The position numbers and the translations under genes are program-made. Source: a virus. From it: a DNA stretch of 23,246 nucleotides. Below are positions 1-8,176 of this stretch, in pieces. Each line of letters opens with the position of its first letter. Position 1 is the stretch's first letter. The notes below the pieces were generated by a model that worked only from the letters and a program-made list of their open reading frames with translations, made no database searches and had not been told where the DNA came from. Where the stretch lies: the IMG/VR virus record IMGVR_UViG_3300018481_000076, positions 1 to 23,246 of that record, one strand, 5' to 3'.

Positions 1-381
1 CGCGCCACGGGGTATGCCGAAGGCGATCGAATCTGGCAGGCGCTGGCAGGCGAATCTGAAAAGCGGCTGAAGGCGGGAGGGGCTGACCCGAAAGCACTCC
101 AGTTCGATGGCGAGCAATTCACCATCGGTGGTGTGCCTGTCAACGCGCAGGACATTCGCGCCCAGGTCAAGACACTCTCGCCCGATGTCGAGAACACCAA
201 GGTGGGACAGAAGACGCTGATGCAGGGCGCTGTCTATCGGTGGCTCGAAGAGGCATCGCCTGAGCAGGCGCAGCAGGCAGCGAAGAACTGGAAGCGCATC
301 GGTGGCCCGCTGTTTGGCCTGGGCGGCGCTGCCGTCCTGGCCGACCAGATGCGCGAAGACCAGCAGGATGGTTCGCAGTGA
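1..381 (+). CDS. C-terminal part of an unidentified phage protein (5' end outside window)
   Basis: The frame is open from base 1 to a TGA at 379-381, giving at least 126 residues, so the start lies left of the window; the internal ATG/GTG codons have no convincing ribosome binding site. The visible part is hydrophilic and helical, with Ala/Gln-rich stretches. It ends in a Gly-rich GGPLFGLGGAAVLADQ segment and a short acidic tail. It sits directly before the scaffold-like and capsid genes, where a portal or head protein is expected in podovirus-type operons. I recognise no portal motif, however, and the end could equally belong to a large multidomain phage protein. Function is not assigned. 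Confidence 0.6.
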   Translation, partial: RATGYAEGDRIWQALAGESEKRLKAGGADPKALQFDGEQFTIGGVPVNAQDIRAQVKTLSPDVENTKVGQKTLMQGAVYRWLEEASPEQAQQAAKNWKRIGGPLFGLGGAAVLADQMREDQQDGSQ

Positions 382-417
382 CAGCGTTTCACGTGAACCC
401 CAATCACGACATCACAT

Positions 418-422
418 AGAGG
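418..422 (+). promoter_or_regulatory. Shine-Dalgarno site deciding the start of the scaffold-like gene
   Basis: AGAGG at 418-422 lies 1 nt before an ATG at 424 and 7 nt before the in-frame ATG at 430. Only the second spacing is functional, so 430 is taken as the start and the protein is two residues shorter than the longest ORF. Confidence 0.65.
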
Positions 423-429
423 TATGGCA

Positions 430-1527
430 ATGGCAACCAGCAACGCACTCCCCGCCGAATCGATCGACACCGACGAAGGCACCGAAGAGGTAAGCCTTCA
501 CGACGAGATTGAAGCGGCCTTCGAGGCTGAATCAGCGGACCCGACTGACGAGGTGCGCGAGCAGCGCGCCGCGCCCCAGGCCGAAGAGAAGCCGCAGACC
601 GAGGGCGCACGCCAGCGTGACGAGTACGGGCGCTTCGCGCGCACCGCTGCCGAGGGGCCTGCTGGCCCCGCCAAGGCGCCAACGCAGCCGCAGGGTGCCG
701 TACCCCAGGACATCAAGCCGCCCGCGTCATGGACCCCCCAGGCGCGCGAGGAATGGGCAACCCTGTCACCCAGGGTCAAGCAAGAGGTGGCGCGGCGCGA
801 ATGGGAAGCTGCGCGCGTGGTGCAGGACGCTGCTGCTGGTCGGCAGTTCCAGCAGGCTTTCGAGCGCGTGGTGAGCCCTTACGAAATGTTTATTCGCAGC
901 GAAGGGGGTAACCCCCTCCAGGCTGTGCAGAACATGATGCAGACCGCTGCTGAACTGCGCATTGGCACGCCCGAAGCGAAGGCCAATCTGATTGCAGGGC
1001 TGGTGAAGACTTTCGGCATTGACGTGCAATTGCTCGATGGTGCGCTTGACACCGTCATCAACGGCACGCCTGCGAAGCCTGGGCAGCCGCAGCAGCAGCA
1101 GTTTCGTGACCCGCGCGTCGATCAGATGATTGCGCAGCAGAACTGGCAGGCGCAGCAGCAGGCAGAGATTCAGTCGGGACAGATGCGCGAATTCCTTACT
1201 CAATTCGGGGGCACGCATGAGTTCTATCGTGACGTGGCCGCGACGATGGCCGACATCGTTGAATTGAAGAGCAAGCGCGGCGAGTACATCGACGTGGAAA
1301 AGATTTACGAACAGGCTTGCAAACTGGACCCTGACGTGTCAACAATCCTGGCGCAGCGTGCAGCCGGTTCCCAACGGCAACACAGCAGCAGTGCAGCGGT
1401 ACTTCGCGCCAAGCGCGCGGCATCGAGCGTGAAGGGCGAGGCAGCCCCCGATGGCGCCTATGTCCCGAAGGACGATTCGATTCGCGCGGCGCTTGAAGCC
1501 GCCATCGAGAACACCGGGCGCGTGTAG
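430..1527 (+). CDS. Putative phage scaffolding protein
   Basis: This 365-aa protein precedes the major capsid gene, the usual place for a scaffold. Residues 1-95 are acidic and Pro/Gln-rich, so probably disordered, and carry a DEYGRFA motif near residue 64. Residues about 97-127 hold a Trp-containing segment (PPASWTPQAREEW followed by a charged helix) that I associate with a family of capsid-preceding phage proteins. The middle and C-terminal parts are predicted helical and Gln-rich, which suits a coiled-coil assembly scaffold. No protease motif is visible. The scaffold role is inferred from position and composition, since scaffolds are poorly conserved in sequence. The start follows the Shine-Dalgarno spacing. 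Confidence 0.75.
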   Translation: MATSNALPAESIDTDEGTEEVSLHDEIEAAFEAESADPTDEVREQRAAPQAEEKPQTEGARQRDEYGRFARTAAEGPAGPAKAPTQPQGAVPQDIKPPASWTPQAREEWATLSPRVKQEVARREWEAARVVQDAAAGRQFQQAFERVVSPYEMFIRSEGGNPLQAVQNMMQTAAELRIGTPEAKANLIAGLVKTFGIDVQLLDGALDTVINGTPAKPGQPQQQQFRDPRVDQMIAQQNWQAQQQAEIQSGQMREFLTQFGGTHEFYRDVAATMADIVELKSKRGEYIDVEKIYEQACKLDPDVSTILAQRAAGSQRQHSSSAAVLRAKRAASSVKGEAAPDGAYVPKDDSIRAALEAAIENTGRV

Positions 1528-1654
1528 CCCCCGACTCTCACACCAGCAGCCCTGCCAAGGGGCCCAGTTGGTTTCGACGCCTTGACCGGCGTGGAAGAAC
1601 CCGCGTGCGGGCCATCTCCAAACGGTCGGTTTCGCAACCCACTGGAGAACTGCA

Positions 1655-2620
1655 ATGGCCTTTCCGAATGTCACTGACATCGTCGCAACGACGATCGAAA
1701 ACCGCAGCCGCAAGCTGGCGGACAACGTCACCAAGAACAATGCTCTGCTGCGTCGCCTCGACACGCGCGGCAATCAGCGCACCGTCTCCGGTGGCTCGCT
1801 GATTTTCGAGGAACTGAGTTTCGCTGAGAACGGAAACGTGGGCTGGTATTCGGGCTATGACCTGCTGCCCGTTGCCGCGCAGGATGTCATCAGCGCAGCG
1901 CAATACGACTTCAAGCAGGCAGCTTGCCCCGTCATCATCAGTGGCCTGGACCAGTTGAAGAACGCTGGCAAGGAACAGATGATTGACTTGCTCGAAGGCC
2001 GCATCAAGGTGGCCGAATCGAGCATGATGAATCTGCTGGCGCAGGGTGTCTATTCCGATGGCCTCGCTGCCGGTGGCAAGCAGGTCACTGGCCTGAATGC
2101 CGCGGTGCCTGTCAATCCGGCCACTGGTGTGTACGGGGGAATTGACAGACTCACGTGGACCTTTTGGAGAAGCAAGACCACGACCGCAGGCGCGGCATTG
2201 ACCGCTGCAACTGTGCAGGCGGCATTCAACGATATGTGGGCCTCGCTGGTCCGCGGAATGGACAGACCCGACCTGATTGTTGTTGACAATTTCATGTGGG
2301 GAATCTATCTCGCTTCTCTCCAGGCGCAGCAGCGTTTCACCGGCACTGAAACTGCCAAGCTGGGTTTCCCCACGATTCAGTACATGGACGCTGACGTGGT
2401 TCTCGATGGCGGCATTGGTGGTTTCGCTGTCACGAAGACTGCGTATTTCCTGAACACGAAGTACCTGTTCTGGCGCCCGCATGCTGACCGCAACATGGTC
2501 CCGCTGGCACCGAATCGTCGCTATGCGATCAATCAGGATGCCGAGGTGCAGATCATCGCGTGGGCAGGCAATCTCACCAGTTCCGGCTCGCAATTCCAGG
2601 GGCGTCTCATTTCTCCGTGA
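1655..2620 (+). CDS. Major capsid protein
   Basis: The 321-aa product has features I recognise from a broad family of phage major capsid proteins: an N-terminal IENRSRKLADNVTKNNALL segment (about residues 14-32), a VSGGSLIFEEL strand (about 44-54), a WYSGYDLL motif (about 62-69), and an AAQYDFKQAACPVIISGLDQ segment feeding into a conserved helix. The length fits a single-domain HK97-fold coat protein without an added decoration domain. It should form the icosahedral head with the upstream scaffold. GGAGAA lies about 5-10 nt before the ATG. A strong hairpin terminator sits 41 nt after the stop, consistent with separately set, high expression of the coat protein. Confidence 0.9.
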   Translation: MAFPNVTDIVATTIENRSRKLADNVTKNNALLRRLDTRGNQRTVSGGSLIFEELSFAENGNVGWYSGYDLLPVAAQDVISAAQYDFKQAACPVIISGLDQLKNAGKEQMIDLLEGRIKVAESSMMNLLAQGVYSDGLAAGGKQVTGLNAAVPVNPATGVYGGIDRLTWTFWRSKTTTAGAALTAATVQAAFNDMWASLVRGMDRPDLIVVDNFMWGIYLASLQAQQRFTGTETAKLGFPTIQYMDADVVLDGGIGGFAVTKTAYFLNTKYLFWRPHADRNMVPLAPNRRYAINQDAEVQIIAWAGNLTSSGSQFQGRLISP

Positions 2621-2661
2621 TTGTGTGTGCGATGGCAGCGATGCCGTCGCAGTTGCCATTT

Positions 2662-2687
2662 CCCCAGGCGAAAGCCTGGGGCTTTTT
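2662..2687 (+). terminator. Rho-independent terminator after the capsid gene
   Basis: CCCCAGGC (2662-2669), a GAAA tetraloop, the perfectly complementary GCCTGGGG (2674-2681), then C and TTTTT (2683-2687). It lies in the middle of the structural operon, so it is probably a partial terminator or an mRNA 3'-end stabiliser that favours capsid expression over downstream genes. Confidence 0.85.
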
Positions 2688-2710
2688 GCAAGCCGACCTG
2701 GAGAAACGAA

Positions 2711-2890
2711 ATGGCTACGAAACCGAATCGCGAGATTGAACCGAAAGAAGAGCCCGAGACGCCCGAGGTGCCCGCGCCTGCGGTGCCTCTCACTGCATCG
2801 GAGTTCGATGCTGTCGCGAGTTTCGAGGACGGCTATCGCTCGATGCTCGATCACCCCGCGCACCCGCTGCGCCATCTGAAGGACGCATGA
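2711..2890 (+). CDS. Small hypothetical phage head-module protein
   Basis: The ATG at 2711 follows GGAGAA (2700-2705) by 5 nt; the longer ORF beginning at 2621 would run through the terminator and has no suitable site. The 59-aa product starts with a Lys/Glu/Pro-rich, probably disordered half (repeated EP/PE pairs). It ends in a short helical segment with FEDGYRSMLDHPAHPLRHL. It overlaps the next gene by 4 nt (ATGA), which implies translational coupling. I do not recognise the family. Position between coat protein and decoration-like genes suggests a minor head component or assembly factor. Confidence 0.7.
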   Translation: MATKPNREIEPKEEPETPEVPAPAVPLTASEFDAVASFEDGYRSMLDHPAHPLRHLKDA

Positions 2891-3555
2891 CCATGGCAGC
2901 AACCTATGCCCTTGATGGCGCGCTCGATGTCGCGCAAGGCGGCAACGACACTGGTGCAGCCAGCACCGGCATTGGCGTTGCCTCGAATCAATCTGGACCC
3001 ACGGTGCAAGGCAACTTCACCAGCAACGCGGCAGACCTGCTGGCGTGGCACATCGGTGGTGGCCCCATCGATCAGGTCGCACCCTCGTCCATGTCCACCA
3101 GCAACACGGGACAGGTGGTGAACCCGGCTGTCACGTTCGCTGCGGGCAGTGGCTACACCAACGGCACCTATGTCGTTCAGAGCAACGCGAGCGGCGGGCA
3201 GCCTGCTGGCGCAGCGTCGATTGAATTCGTCGTTGCCGGTGGCGCGATCGTTTCTGCGCGCGTGGTGCGTCCTGGCAGTGGCTTCACCTCTGCGCCCACG
3301 TTCACGGTGGCGAACGCTGTGAACAGCGCTGGTGCTGGTCCTGGCGCGGGCGTGGGCGGCACGCTCACTGTCGCAGTGGGCCTGCTGTCCCAGGTGTTCA
3401 TGCTCGGTGCTGCCTTCGGCGCGAACAAGAACACGCAGCGGCTGACCGCTGTGGGCGCTGTCGCAGTGAACGCCGCGGTGACGCCTTCGACGTACCTGAA
3501 CCGCAGTGGCCGCGCGATGGTCGCGGGCGATTCGACCTGGGCAGTGGAGCCGTGA
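2887..3555 (+). CDS. Putative phage decoration/structural protein, Gly/Ala/Ser-rich
   Basis: The 222-aa product is rich in Gly, Ala, Ser, Thr and Val with few charges, typical of beta-structured virion surface proteins. Two nearby segments, GSGYTNGTYVV (about residues 88-98) and GGAIVSARVVRPGSGFTSAP (about 118-137), resemble the short beta repeat found in many phage fibres and capsid-decorating proteins. Two in-frame ATG codons (2887 and 2893) share one AAGGA site; 2887 is kept because of its ATGA overlap with the preceding stop. It sits between capsid and connector genes. A head-decoration role is likely but not proven; a minor tail role is the alternative. Confidence 0.7.
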   Translation: MTMAATYALDGALDVAQGGNDTGAASTGIGVASNQSGPTVQGNFTSNAADLLAWHIGGGPIDQVAPSSMSTSNTGQVVNPAVTFAAGSGYTNGTYVVQSNASGGQPAGAASIEFVVAGGAIVSARVVRPGSGFTSAPTFTVANAVNSAGAGPGAGVGGTLTVAVGLLSQVFMLGAAFGANKNTQRLTAVGAVAVNAAVTPSTYLNRSGRAMVAGDSTWAVEP

Positions 3556-3890
3556 GTCTCGTTGCCGGTCAGGCTCTGTTCGATGCCGCTGGGCGCATTG
3601 ACATTGCCCAGGCTGGTGTTCTTGTCGCTGGCTCTTTCCCGCCCCGCACGACCGCGGGGCGCATCGCAGTGAGCATGACTGACCCCATCGAGTTCTACGC
3701 GGGCGGCATCCCCATCACGACGACTGGCCGCATTGCAACGATGCAGGGCCCGATGGCGGTGGCGACTTTCCAGCCTGGAGCAATCCCCGTGTCCGCATCG
3801 GGGCGCCTCTCAGTCAATTTCGCGCAGCCCATCGCAGGCTACGTGTCCGGTTTCCCTCGCACCGCAAGCGGGGCGTTTGCAGTCGTTTGA
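3552..3890 (+). CDS. Small repeat-containing virion protein
   Basis: The GTG start at 3552 overlaps the preceding TGA as GTGA. The 112-aa product is built from repeats of about 22-25 residues. Gly-Arg-Ile/Leu (AGRI, AGRI, TGRI, SGRL) recurs at residues 14, 36, 59 and 84, with a degenerate SGAF at 107. Each is usually preceded by Gly-x-Ile/Phe-Pro and Thr/Ser. The repeats probably form stacked beta hairpins. I recognise this pattern from small proteins encoded near phage capsid or tail genes. A decoration or tail-surface role is likely; the exact function is unknown. No membrane segment or signal peptide is convincing. Confidence 0.7.
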   Translation: MSLVAGQALFDAAGRIDIAQAGVLVAGSFPPRTTAGRIAVSMTDPIEFYAGGIPITTTGRIATMQGPMAVATFQPGAIPVSASGRLSVNFAQPIAGYVSGFPRTASGAFAVV

Positions 3891-3905
3891 AAGGCAACAC
3901 ACACC

Positions 3906-4490
3906 ATGGAAACTTTTGACGGTGACCACAACGTCTTTTCACGCCAGAACGCGGGCGACGATACCCTTTTCGTCGTCTTCTATTCGGGCGTGGTGAAGAA
4001 CGAGTTTCGCACCAACGAAGAAGGACGACCGATCTTCGATGATGTCGAGTGCGTGAAGGTCATTGTTCCTGGCGACAAGAACAGCGTGATTGACCGGCCT
4101 GCGAGCGCGCAGGACAAGCAGCGTTTCTCGAAGCAGTATGGCCTTTTCAAAGCTGGCCTGTCCGAAGAGGAACAGGTCACTGGCACGCGCCTGAGTGACT
4201 GGCCTTACATCACCCGCGCCCAGGCTGAAGAGCTTCGCTATCTCGGCATCCGCACCGTCGAGCAGCTTGCCAACGTGCGTGACGACATCGTCGGCCGCGT
4301 GCCTGGGCTGGTCGGCCTGAAGCAGCACGCTGGCGTGTGGCTCGCGAAGGCCACGAAGAGCGCTGAGGCTGCGCAGATCACCAAGCTGATTCAGGACCAG
4401 AAGAGCGAGCTTGATTCGCTGCGCGAGGCAGTGAAGGAACAGGCTTCCCGCATCGAGTCTCTGCTGAAGGAAAAGCAACATGCCAAGTGA
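3906..4490 (+). CDS. Conserved phage head-module protein with C-terminal coiled coil
   Basis: The 194-aa product has three visible parts. A beta-rich N-terminus holds a TLFVVFYSGVV strand. A middle segment has an IVPGDKNSVIDRPAS motif (about residues 53-67) and then WPYITRAQAEELRYLGIRTV followed by a helix-hairpin-like VGRVPGLVGLKQ. A C-terminal helix with regular heptads of Leu/Ile and charged residues (about 160-190) is a likely coiled coil. I associate this architecture with a widespread unnamed family encoded beside capsid genes. It may take part in head completion or packaging, or bind DNA through the hairpin-like part; these are inferences. The last 11 nt overlap the next gene. Confidence 0.7.
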   Translation: METFDGDHNVFSRQNAGDDTLFVVFYSGVVKNEFRTNEEGRPIFDDVECVKVIVPGDKNSVIDRPASAQDKQRFSKQYGLFKAGLSEEEQVTGTRLSDWPYITRAQAEELRYLGIRTVEQLANVRDDIVGRVPGLVGLKQHAGVWLAKATKSAEAAQITKLIQDQKSELDSLREAVKEQASRIESLLKEKQHAK

Positions 4491-4692
4491 CCGCATCACG
4501 CTGGCACTCGATGCCAAGCATCTGGATTACATCGCCAATGTCCTGGCGCGGCAGCCGTGGGCTGAAGCGAATCCGGTGCTGACCGACTTGCAGCAGCAGG
4601 TCGCTGCATTCAATCGCGCGCAGCTTGACGCCAACACCAGCGGGCCTGTGATGGCAGGCAACAGCCATGGCGAAGCACGCGACAGCCATTGA
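4480..4692 (+). CDS. Small hypothetical phage protein
   Basis: The ATG at 4480 follows GAAGGAA (4466-4472) by 7 nt and overlaps the end of the upstream gene. The 70-aa product begins with a beta-strand/helix segment resembling a short oligomerising motif (LALDAKHLDYIANVLARQPW) and has a hydrophilic Asn/Gly/His-rich tail. The 3' end overlaps the adaptor gene by 26 nt. The family is not recognised. The coupling by overlap on both sides argues that it is a real gene of the head-tail module. Confidence 0.65.
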   Translation: MPSDRITLALDAKHLDYIANVLARQPWAEANPVLTDLQQQVAAFNRAQLDANTSGPVMAGNSHGEARDSH

Positions 4693-5404
4693 GTGCGTGC
4701 AATCGGTGCAGGGGCAGCTTGGGTTGCCCGTGTCCGCTGCTGCGATCACTGCGCCCGCTGACGAGACGGCACAGCAGATGCTGCGCTTGCTCACGTGGGC
4801 AGGCCGCAGGCTGGTCAAGCCGACCAGCACGTATCGCTGGACCACGCTGACGAAGACGTGGACCCTGCTGACGAATGGGGTGGACACCATCTACCCGCTG
4901 CCCGTTGACTGGGATTCCTTCGAGGACCTGACCGGCTGGAATTTCACCAGCCGACTGCCGATGCTTGGGCCCGCGACTGACCCGCAGTGGGCGTGCCTGA
5001 AAGCGCGCAACCTGGGCAGCAGCACCATCAGCGTCATCTACCGTGTGCGCGGCGGCAAGTTCGAGATTTACAACACCTTCGCTGCCCCGCAGGACCTGCG
5101 CATTGACTACTCTTCGCGCGGCTGGGTGCAGGACGCAGCAGACCCGTTGATCGTTCGCGATCACATCCTGAAGGATGACGATGTTCTGCTGTATGACAAC
5201 GAACTGATTACCGCGAAACTGAAGCTGGCGTTTCTCAATGCCAAGGGCTTCGACACCACTGCGGCGCAGGGCGAATACAACGAGATCGAAGAGGCTGCAA
5301 TCTGCGCCGACAGTGACGCGCCTGTCTTGCAGGTTTCGCGCAGCGACACTTACCCGCTGATTAGCACGCAGTTCAATGTGCCTGACACCGGGTACGGGGG
5401 CTGA
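4667..5404 (+). CDS. Head-to-tail adaptor (connector) protein
   Basis: The 245-aa product matches the layout of podovirus adaptor proteins that sit below the portal (P22 gp4 / T7 gp11 functional class). It has N-terminal helices for portal contact (TAQQMLRLLTWAGRRLVK), a beta-rich central part with WTTLTKTWTLLTNGVDTIYP and LPVDWDSF motifs (about residues 58-87), an IDYSSRGWVQ strand segment, and a C-terminal helix (ITAKLKLAFLNAKG, about 182-195). The PLPVDWDSFxDLTGWN stretch is the part I recognise best. It directly precedes the tail-hub gene, as expected. No strong Shine-Dalgarno is seen, so translation is probably coupled to the overlapping upstream gene. Confidence 0.8.
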   Translation: MAKHATAIECVQSVQGQLGLPVSAAAITAPADETAQQMLRLLTWAGRRLVKPTSTYRWTTLTKTWTLLTNGVDTIYPLPVDWDSFEDLTGWNFTSRLPMLGPATDPQWACLKARNLGSSTISVIYRVRGGKFEIYNTFAAPQDLRIDYSSRGWVQDAADPLIVRDHILKDDDVLLYDNELITAKLKLAFLNAKGFDTTAAQGEYNEIEEAAICADSDAPVLQVSRSDTYPLISTQFNVPDTGYGG

Positions 5405-5407
5405 CCA

Positions 5408-7063
5408 ATGCGGCCGACTCGCTTGCCGCAGCGGATGACTCAGCAGATCGTCACGCTGAAGCCGCCCACGCATGGCCTGAACACCACGGGCGATGTCGCA
5501 TTCATGGACCCGCAGGATGCCATCGAGTGCGACAACCTGATTGCTGCTGACCTGGGCCTCACGCTGCGCGGCGGATGGCGCGAGTACGCAACCAACATCG
5601 GTGGTGGCGGGAACATCGTCGTTCGCACGCTGATGGACTTCGATGCTGCGCCGACCACGTCACTGGCCCCGCCGCTGCTGACCAGCACGCTGTTCGCTGT
5701 CACTGACTTCGGCATCTATGACATCGAGGGTGGCGGCAACATGATTGCCGTTGCACCCGACATCGTCTTGTCCGGCACCAGCGGCGCGGGCTACATGGCG
5801 CACGTGCAATTCGTTGCTGCTGGTGGCTCGCACTTTCTGATTGCGTGCAGCGAGACTGACGGGGGCTACCTCTACAATGGTTTGGCGTGGATGAAGATGA
5901 CCAGCGTGGGCGGACCCGGCCCCGGCATCATCACTGGCGTCAACCCCGCTGACTTCGTCCACGTGTGCGTGTGGAAGAAGCGGCTGCTGTTCACCAAGCG
6001 CGGCACCGGGGAAATGTGGTTCTTGCCTGTTGGTCAGGTCGGCGGCGCGGCGCAGATGTTCGACTTCGGGCCCATCCTTCGCAGTGGCGGCATGCTGCTT
6101 GGGCTCGCGAACTGGACGCAGGACGCAGGCAGCGGCATTGACGATCGGCTGGTGGTCTTCGGCAGCGCTGGCGACATCGCGATTTACGAAGGCACTGACC
6201 CTGCGAGCGTGACTGCGTTTTTCGGCGTTGGCGTTTGGTATGTCGGACAGCCGCCGATCGGTCGGCGCTGCTGGACAGACACGGGCGGCAATGTCTACCT
6301 GCTGACGCAGTTCGGCGTGATCCCCATTGCGCAGTTGATGCAAGGTGGCCTGGACAACATCCTGACCAGCGGCACTGACCTGCTGGTGCAACTGCGCAAG
6401 ATCAATGACGCGCTGAACGTTGACTTTCAGACGTTGCTCAATACGCCTGGGTGGCAGTTGATTGCCTTCCCTGGCATTGCGCTGCTTCAGATTGCGCGCC
6501 CGCGGCAGAGCGTCACTGACTACGTGCAGTACACGTTTCAGCAGCACTCGCTGGCGTGGAATCGAATCCTCGATGTACCCGCGATGACGTTCGGGCGTCG
6601 CCTGAATCAGATTTACGGTGGCACTGACGATGCGCGCGTGCTGCGCGTCTTCACTGGCAACACCGATGCGATGCTGCTTGATGGCACCGGAGAAGTGGAG
6701 ATTCGCGGGCGCCTCACGCCTGCATTCAACTACTTCGACCAGCCTGCTGTTCGCAAGCGCGCGCTGATGTTCCGCCCGCAGTTCCTGGCGAAAGGCACGC
6801 CCGGCTGGTCGGTGCTGATGAATGTCAACTTCGAGCGCAACCCGATCGTTGGCACGCCTGTCGGCGGCAATACCGTGGGCTCGCTGTGGGATGCATCGTA
6901 CTGGGACGTTGACGTGTGGTCTGGTGGCCGCAGTGCGTTTGGTGAATGGCGCAGCGTTGTCGGCATGGGCTATTCGCTCTCGCCTTCGCTGTTCATTTCG
7001 TCGGTGACGCAGACCACGCTGGCGAGCCTCGAATACATGACCGATGCGTGTGGCCCGCTATGA
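5408..7063 (+). CDS. Tail hub / nozzle protein (DNA-stabilising type)
   Basis: The 551-aa product starts with a typical GLNTTGDVAFMDPQDAIECDN segment. This is followed by repeated short beta motifs with Gly-Gly turns, including FAVTDFGIYDI, DRLVVFGSAGDIAIYEG and VYLLTQFGVIPIAQLMQGG. These are the signature of beta-propeller nozzle proteins of short-tailed phages (functional class of P22 gp10 and T7 gp12), which close the channel and hold packaged DNA. The length is within the range of that class. The start follows a GGGGG stretch by about 7 nt, 3 nt after the adaptor stop, and the 3' end overlaps the next gene as ATGA. Confidence 0.82.
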   Translation: MRPTRLPQRMTQQIVTLKPPTHGLNTTGDVAFMDPQDAIECDNLIAADLGLTLRGGWREYATNIGGGGNIVVRTLMDFDAAPTTSLAPPLLTSTLFAVTDFGIYDIEGGGNMIAVAPDIVLSGTSGAGYMAHVQFVAAGGSHFLIACSETDGGYLYNGLAWMKMTSVGGPGPGIITGVNPADFVHVCVWKKRLLFTKRGTGEMWFLPVGQVGGAAQMFDFGPILRSGGMLLGLANWTQDAGSGIDDRLVVFGSAGDIAIYEGTDPASVTAFFGVGVWYVGQPPIGRRCWTDTGGNVYLLTQFGVIPIAQLMQGGLDNILTSGTDLLVQLRKINDALNVDFQTLLNTPGWQLIAFPGIALLQIARPRQSVTDYVQYTFQQHSLAWNRILDVPAMTFGRRLNQIYGGTDDARVLRVFTGNTDAMLLDGTGEVEIRGRLTPAFNYFDQPAVRKRALMFRPQFLAKGTPGWSVLMNVNFERNPIVGTPVGGNTVGSLWDASYWDVDVWSGGRSAFGEWRSVVGMGYSLSPSLFISSVTQTTLASLEYMTDACGPL

Positions 7064-7500
7064 AGCAGATCACCAGCGCGCCGATGGTGTGGCAGTTCTT
7101 TCATGAACGCCTGGGCCTGCATAACTCCGCTGACTTTCGCGGCGTGTGCCACTTTCGTGAAGAGCGCGCAGTGAACGGTGCGCCCATCGGCATGGACGAT
7201 GTTGCGGTGGCTGTTGCGTTCAATGGCTTCGTCGGTCGCACGTGCTGCATGCACGTGATCGTTCAGACCCGCGAAACGATTCCGCCGCGCGTGGTGCGCG
7301 AGGCTTTCGAGTACGCATTTCTCGTTGCCAATTGCGAGGCTGTCATGGGCCTCGTTGACAGCGAGAACCAGGCAGTGATGCGGCTGCAAGAACGCCTGGG
7401 CTTTCGCGAGATTGCCCGCATTCCGAATGGTGGCCTCGAAGGCGACCTGATTGTTTTGCAGATGACGCGCAGCGAATGCCGCTGGCTGCGTCGCCACTAG
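7060..7500 (+). CDS. GNAT-like acetyltransferase-fold phage protein
   Basis: The ATG at 7060 overlaps the upstream TGA as ATGA and begins a 146-aa product; the longer ORF start inside the hub gene has no support. Residues 46-70 form two hydrophobic strands. Residues 99-122 (VDSENQAVMRLQERLGFREI) match the C-terminal signature of GNAT proteins, with an Asn, then a helix, then the LGF turn and a strand. The canonical R/QxxGxG/A acetyl-CoA loop is not obvious, so catalytic activity is uncertain. Such genes recur inside structural operons of podovirus-like phages, perhaps modifying a virion or host protein; the substrate is unknown. Confidence 0.7.
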   Translation: MKQITSAPMVWQFFHERLGLHNSADFRGVCHFREERAVNGAPIGMDDVAVAVAFNGFVGRTCCMHVIVQTRETIPPRVVREAFEYAFLVANCEAVMGLVDSENQAVMRLQERLGFREIARIPNGGLEGDLIVLQMTRSECRWLRRH

Positions 7501-7509
7501 GAGAACAGC

Positions 7510-8175
7510 ATGAGTCAATCAGGCAATGGGCCCCCGCAGATGCAGTCTGGTGGCATGGCTGGTGCGCCGCAGATGTCCGGTGGCGCAGGCATGCAGCAGC
7601 GTCCTGGCGGTTCGCAGAGCTTTCGCGAGGTGTCGCCTGCGCAGGGCATGCCGCCCCCTGGTGGCGGGCAGCAGCAGGCATCGCAAGCAGCCATGGATTG
7701 GGCGAACCAGCGGCAGGTATCGCCCCCGCAGGGTGGAGTTCAGCAAGGGCCCCCAGGTGGCGGGTACAGCCCCGCCATGCAGCAGCGCATGCAGCAAGGC
7801 GGCTTCGGTGGCCTGGGGCAAGCAATGGGCAACTTCGCGGCTGGGGGCTTCAACCCGCAGCAGGCTGCGATGGATCAGATGCGCTCGATGCAGACGCCCA
7901 AGCAAGGGCAGCCGCCCTATGGGCAGGGCATGCCCCCTGGCGGCATGGTGGCGCAGCAGATGGCGATGCAGCGCGCCCCGATGGGGCAAGGTGGTGGCCT
8001 CGCAGGCGCAGCGCGCAGCATGGGTGGTGCCCTGGGCGGGATGATGCGCGGCGACGCTGTGCAGCGTCCGCAGATGCCCCAGGGCACGCCGATGGCTGCA
8101 CAGCAGATGCGCCCGCAACGCCAGCAACGCCAGCAAGTGCCGTGGCAACACGGTGTGACGCACGAAGGGGCATGA
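7510..8175 (+). CDS. Low-complexity Gln/Gly/Met/Pro-rich virion protein
   Basis: AGGAGAA (7499-7505) precedes the ATG by 4 nt, which identifies this frame among several overlapping open frames. The 221-aa product is almost entirely Gln, Gly, Met, Pro, Ala and Ser, with runs such as GMPPPGGGQQQ and GQGMPPGGMVAQQM, and is probably disordered. Short hydrophobic Gly-rich helices appear at about residues 98-116 and 158-178. A similar composition recurs in the protein at 9436-9921. Position between the tail hub and the probable ejection proteins suggests an internal virion component. No family is recognised. Confidence 0.65.
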   Translation: MSQSGNGPPQMQSGGMAGAPQMSGGAGMQQRPGGSQSFREVSPAQGMPPPGGGQQQASQAAMDWANQRQVSPPQGGVQQGPPGGGYSPAMQQRMQQGGFGGLGQAMGNFAAGGFNPQQAAMDQMRSMQTPKQGQPPYGQGMPPGGMVAQQMAMQRAPMGQGGGLAGAARSMGGALGGMMRGDAVQRPQMPQGTPMAAQQMRPQRQQRQQVPWQHGVTHEGA

Positions 8176-8176
8176 C

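Noticed and set aside
1600-1611. Regulatory hairpin CCCGC-GT-GCGGG upstream of the capsid gene
   Set aside because: As RNA it forms only a 4-bp stem, with no T-run and no promoter match; it is expected by chance in DNA of this GC content.
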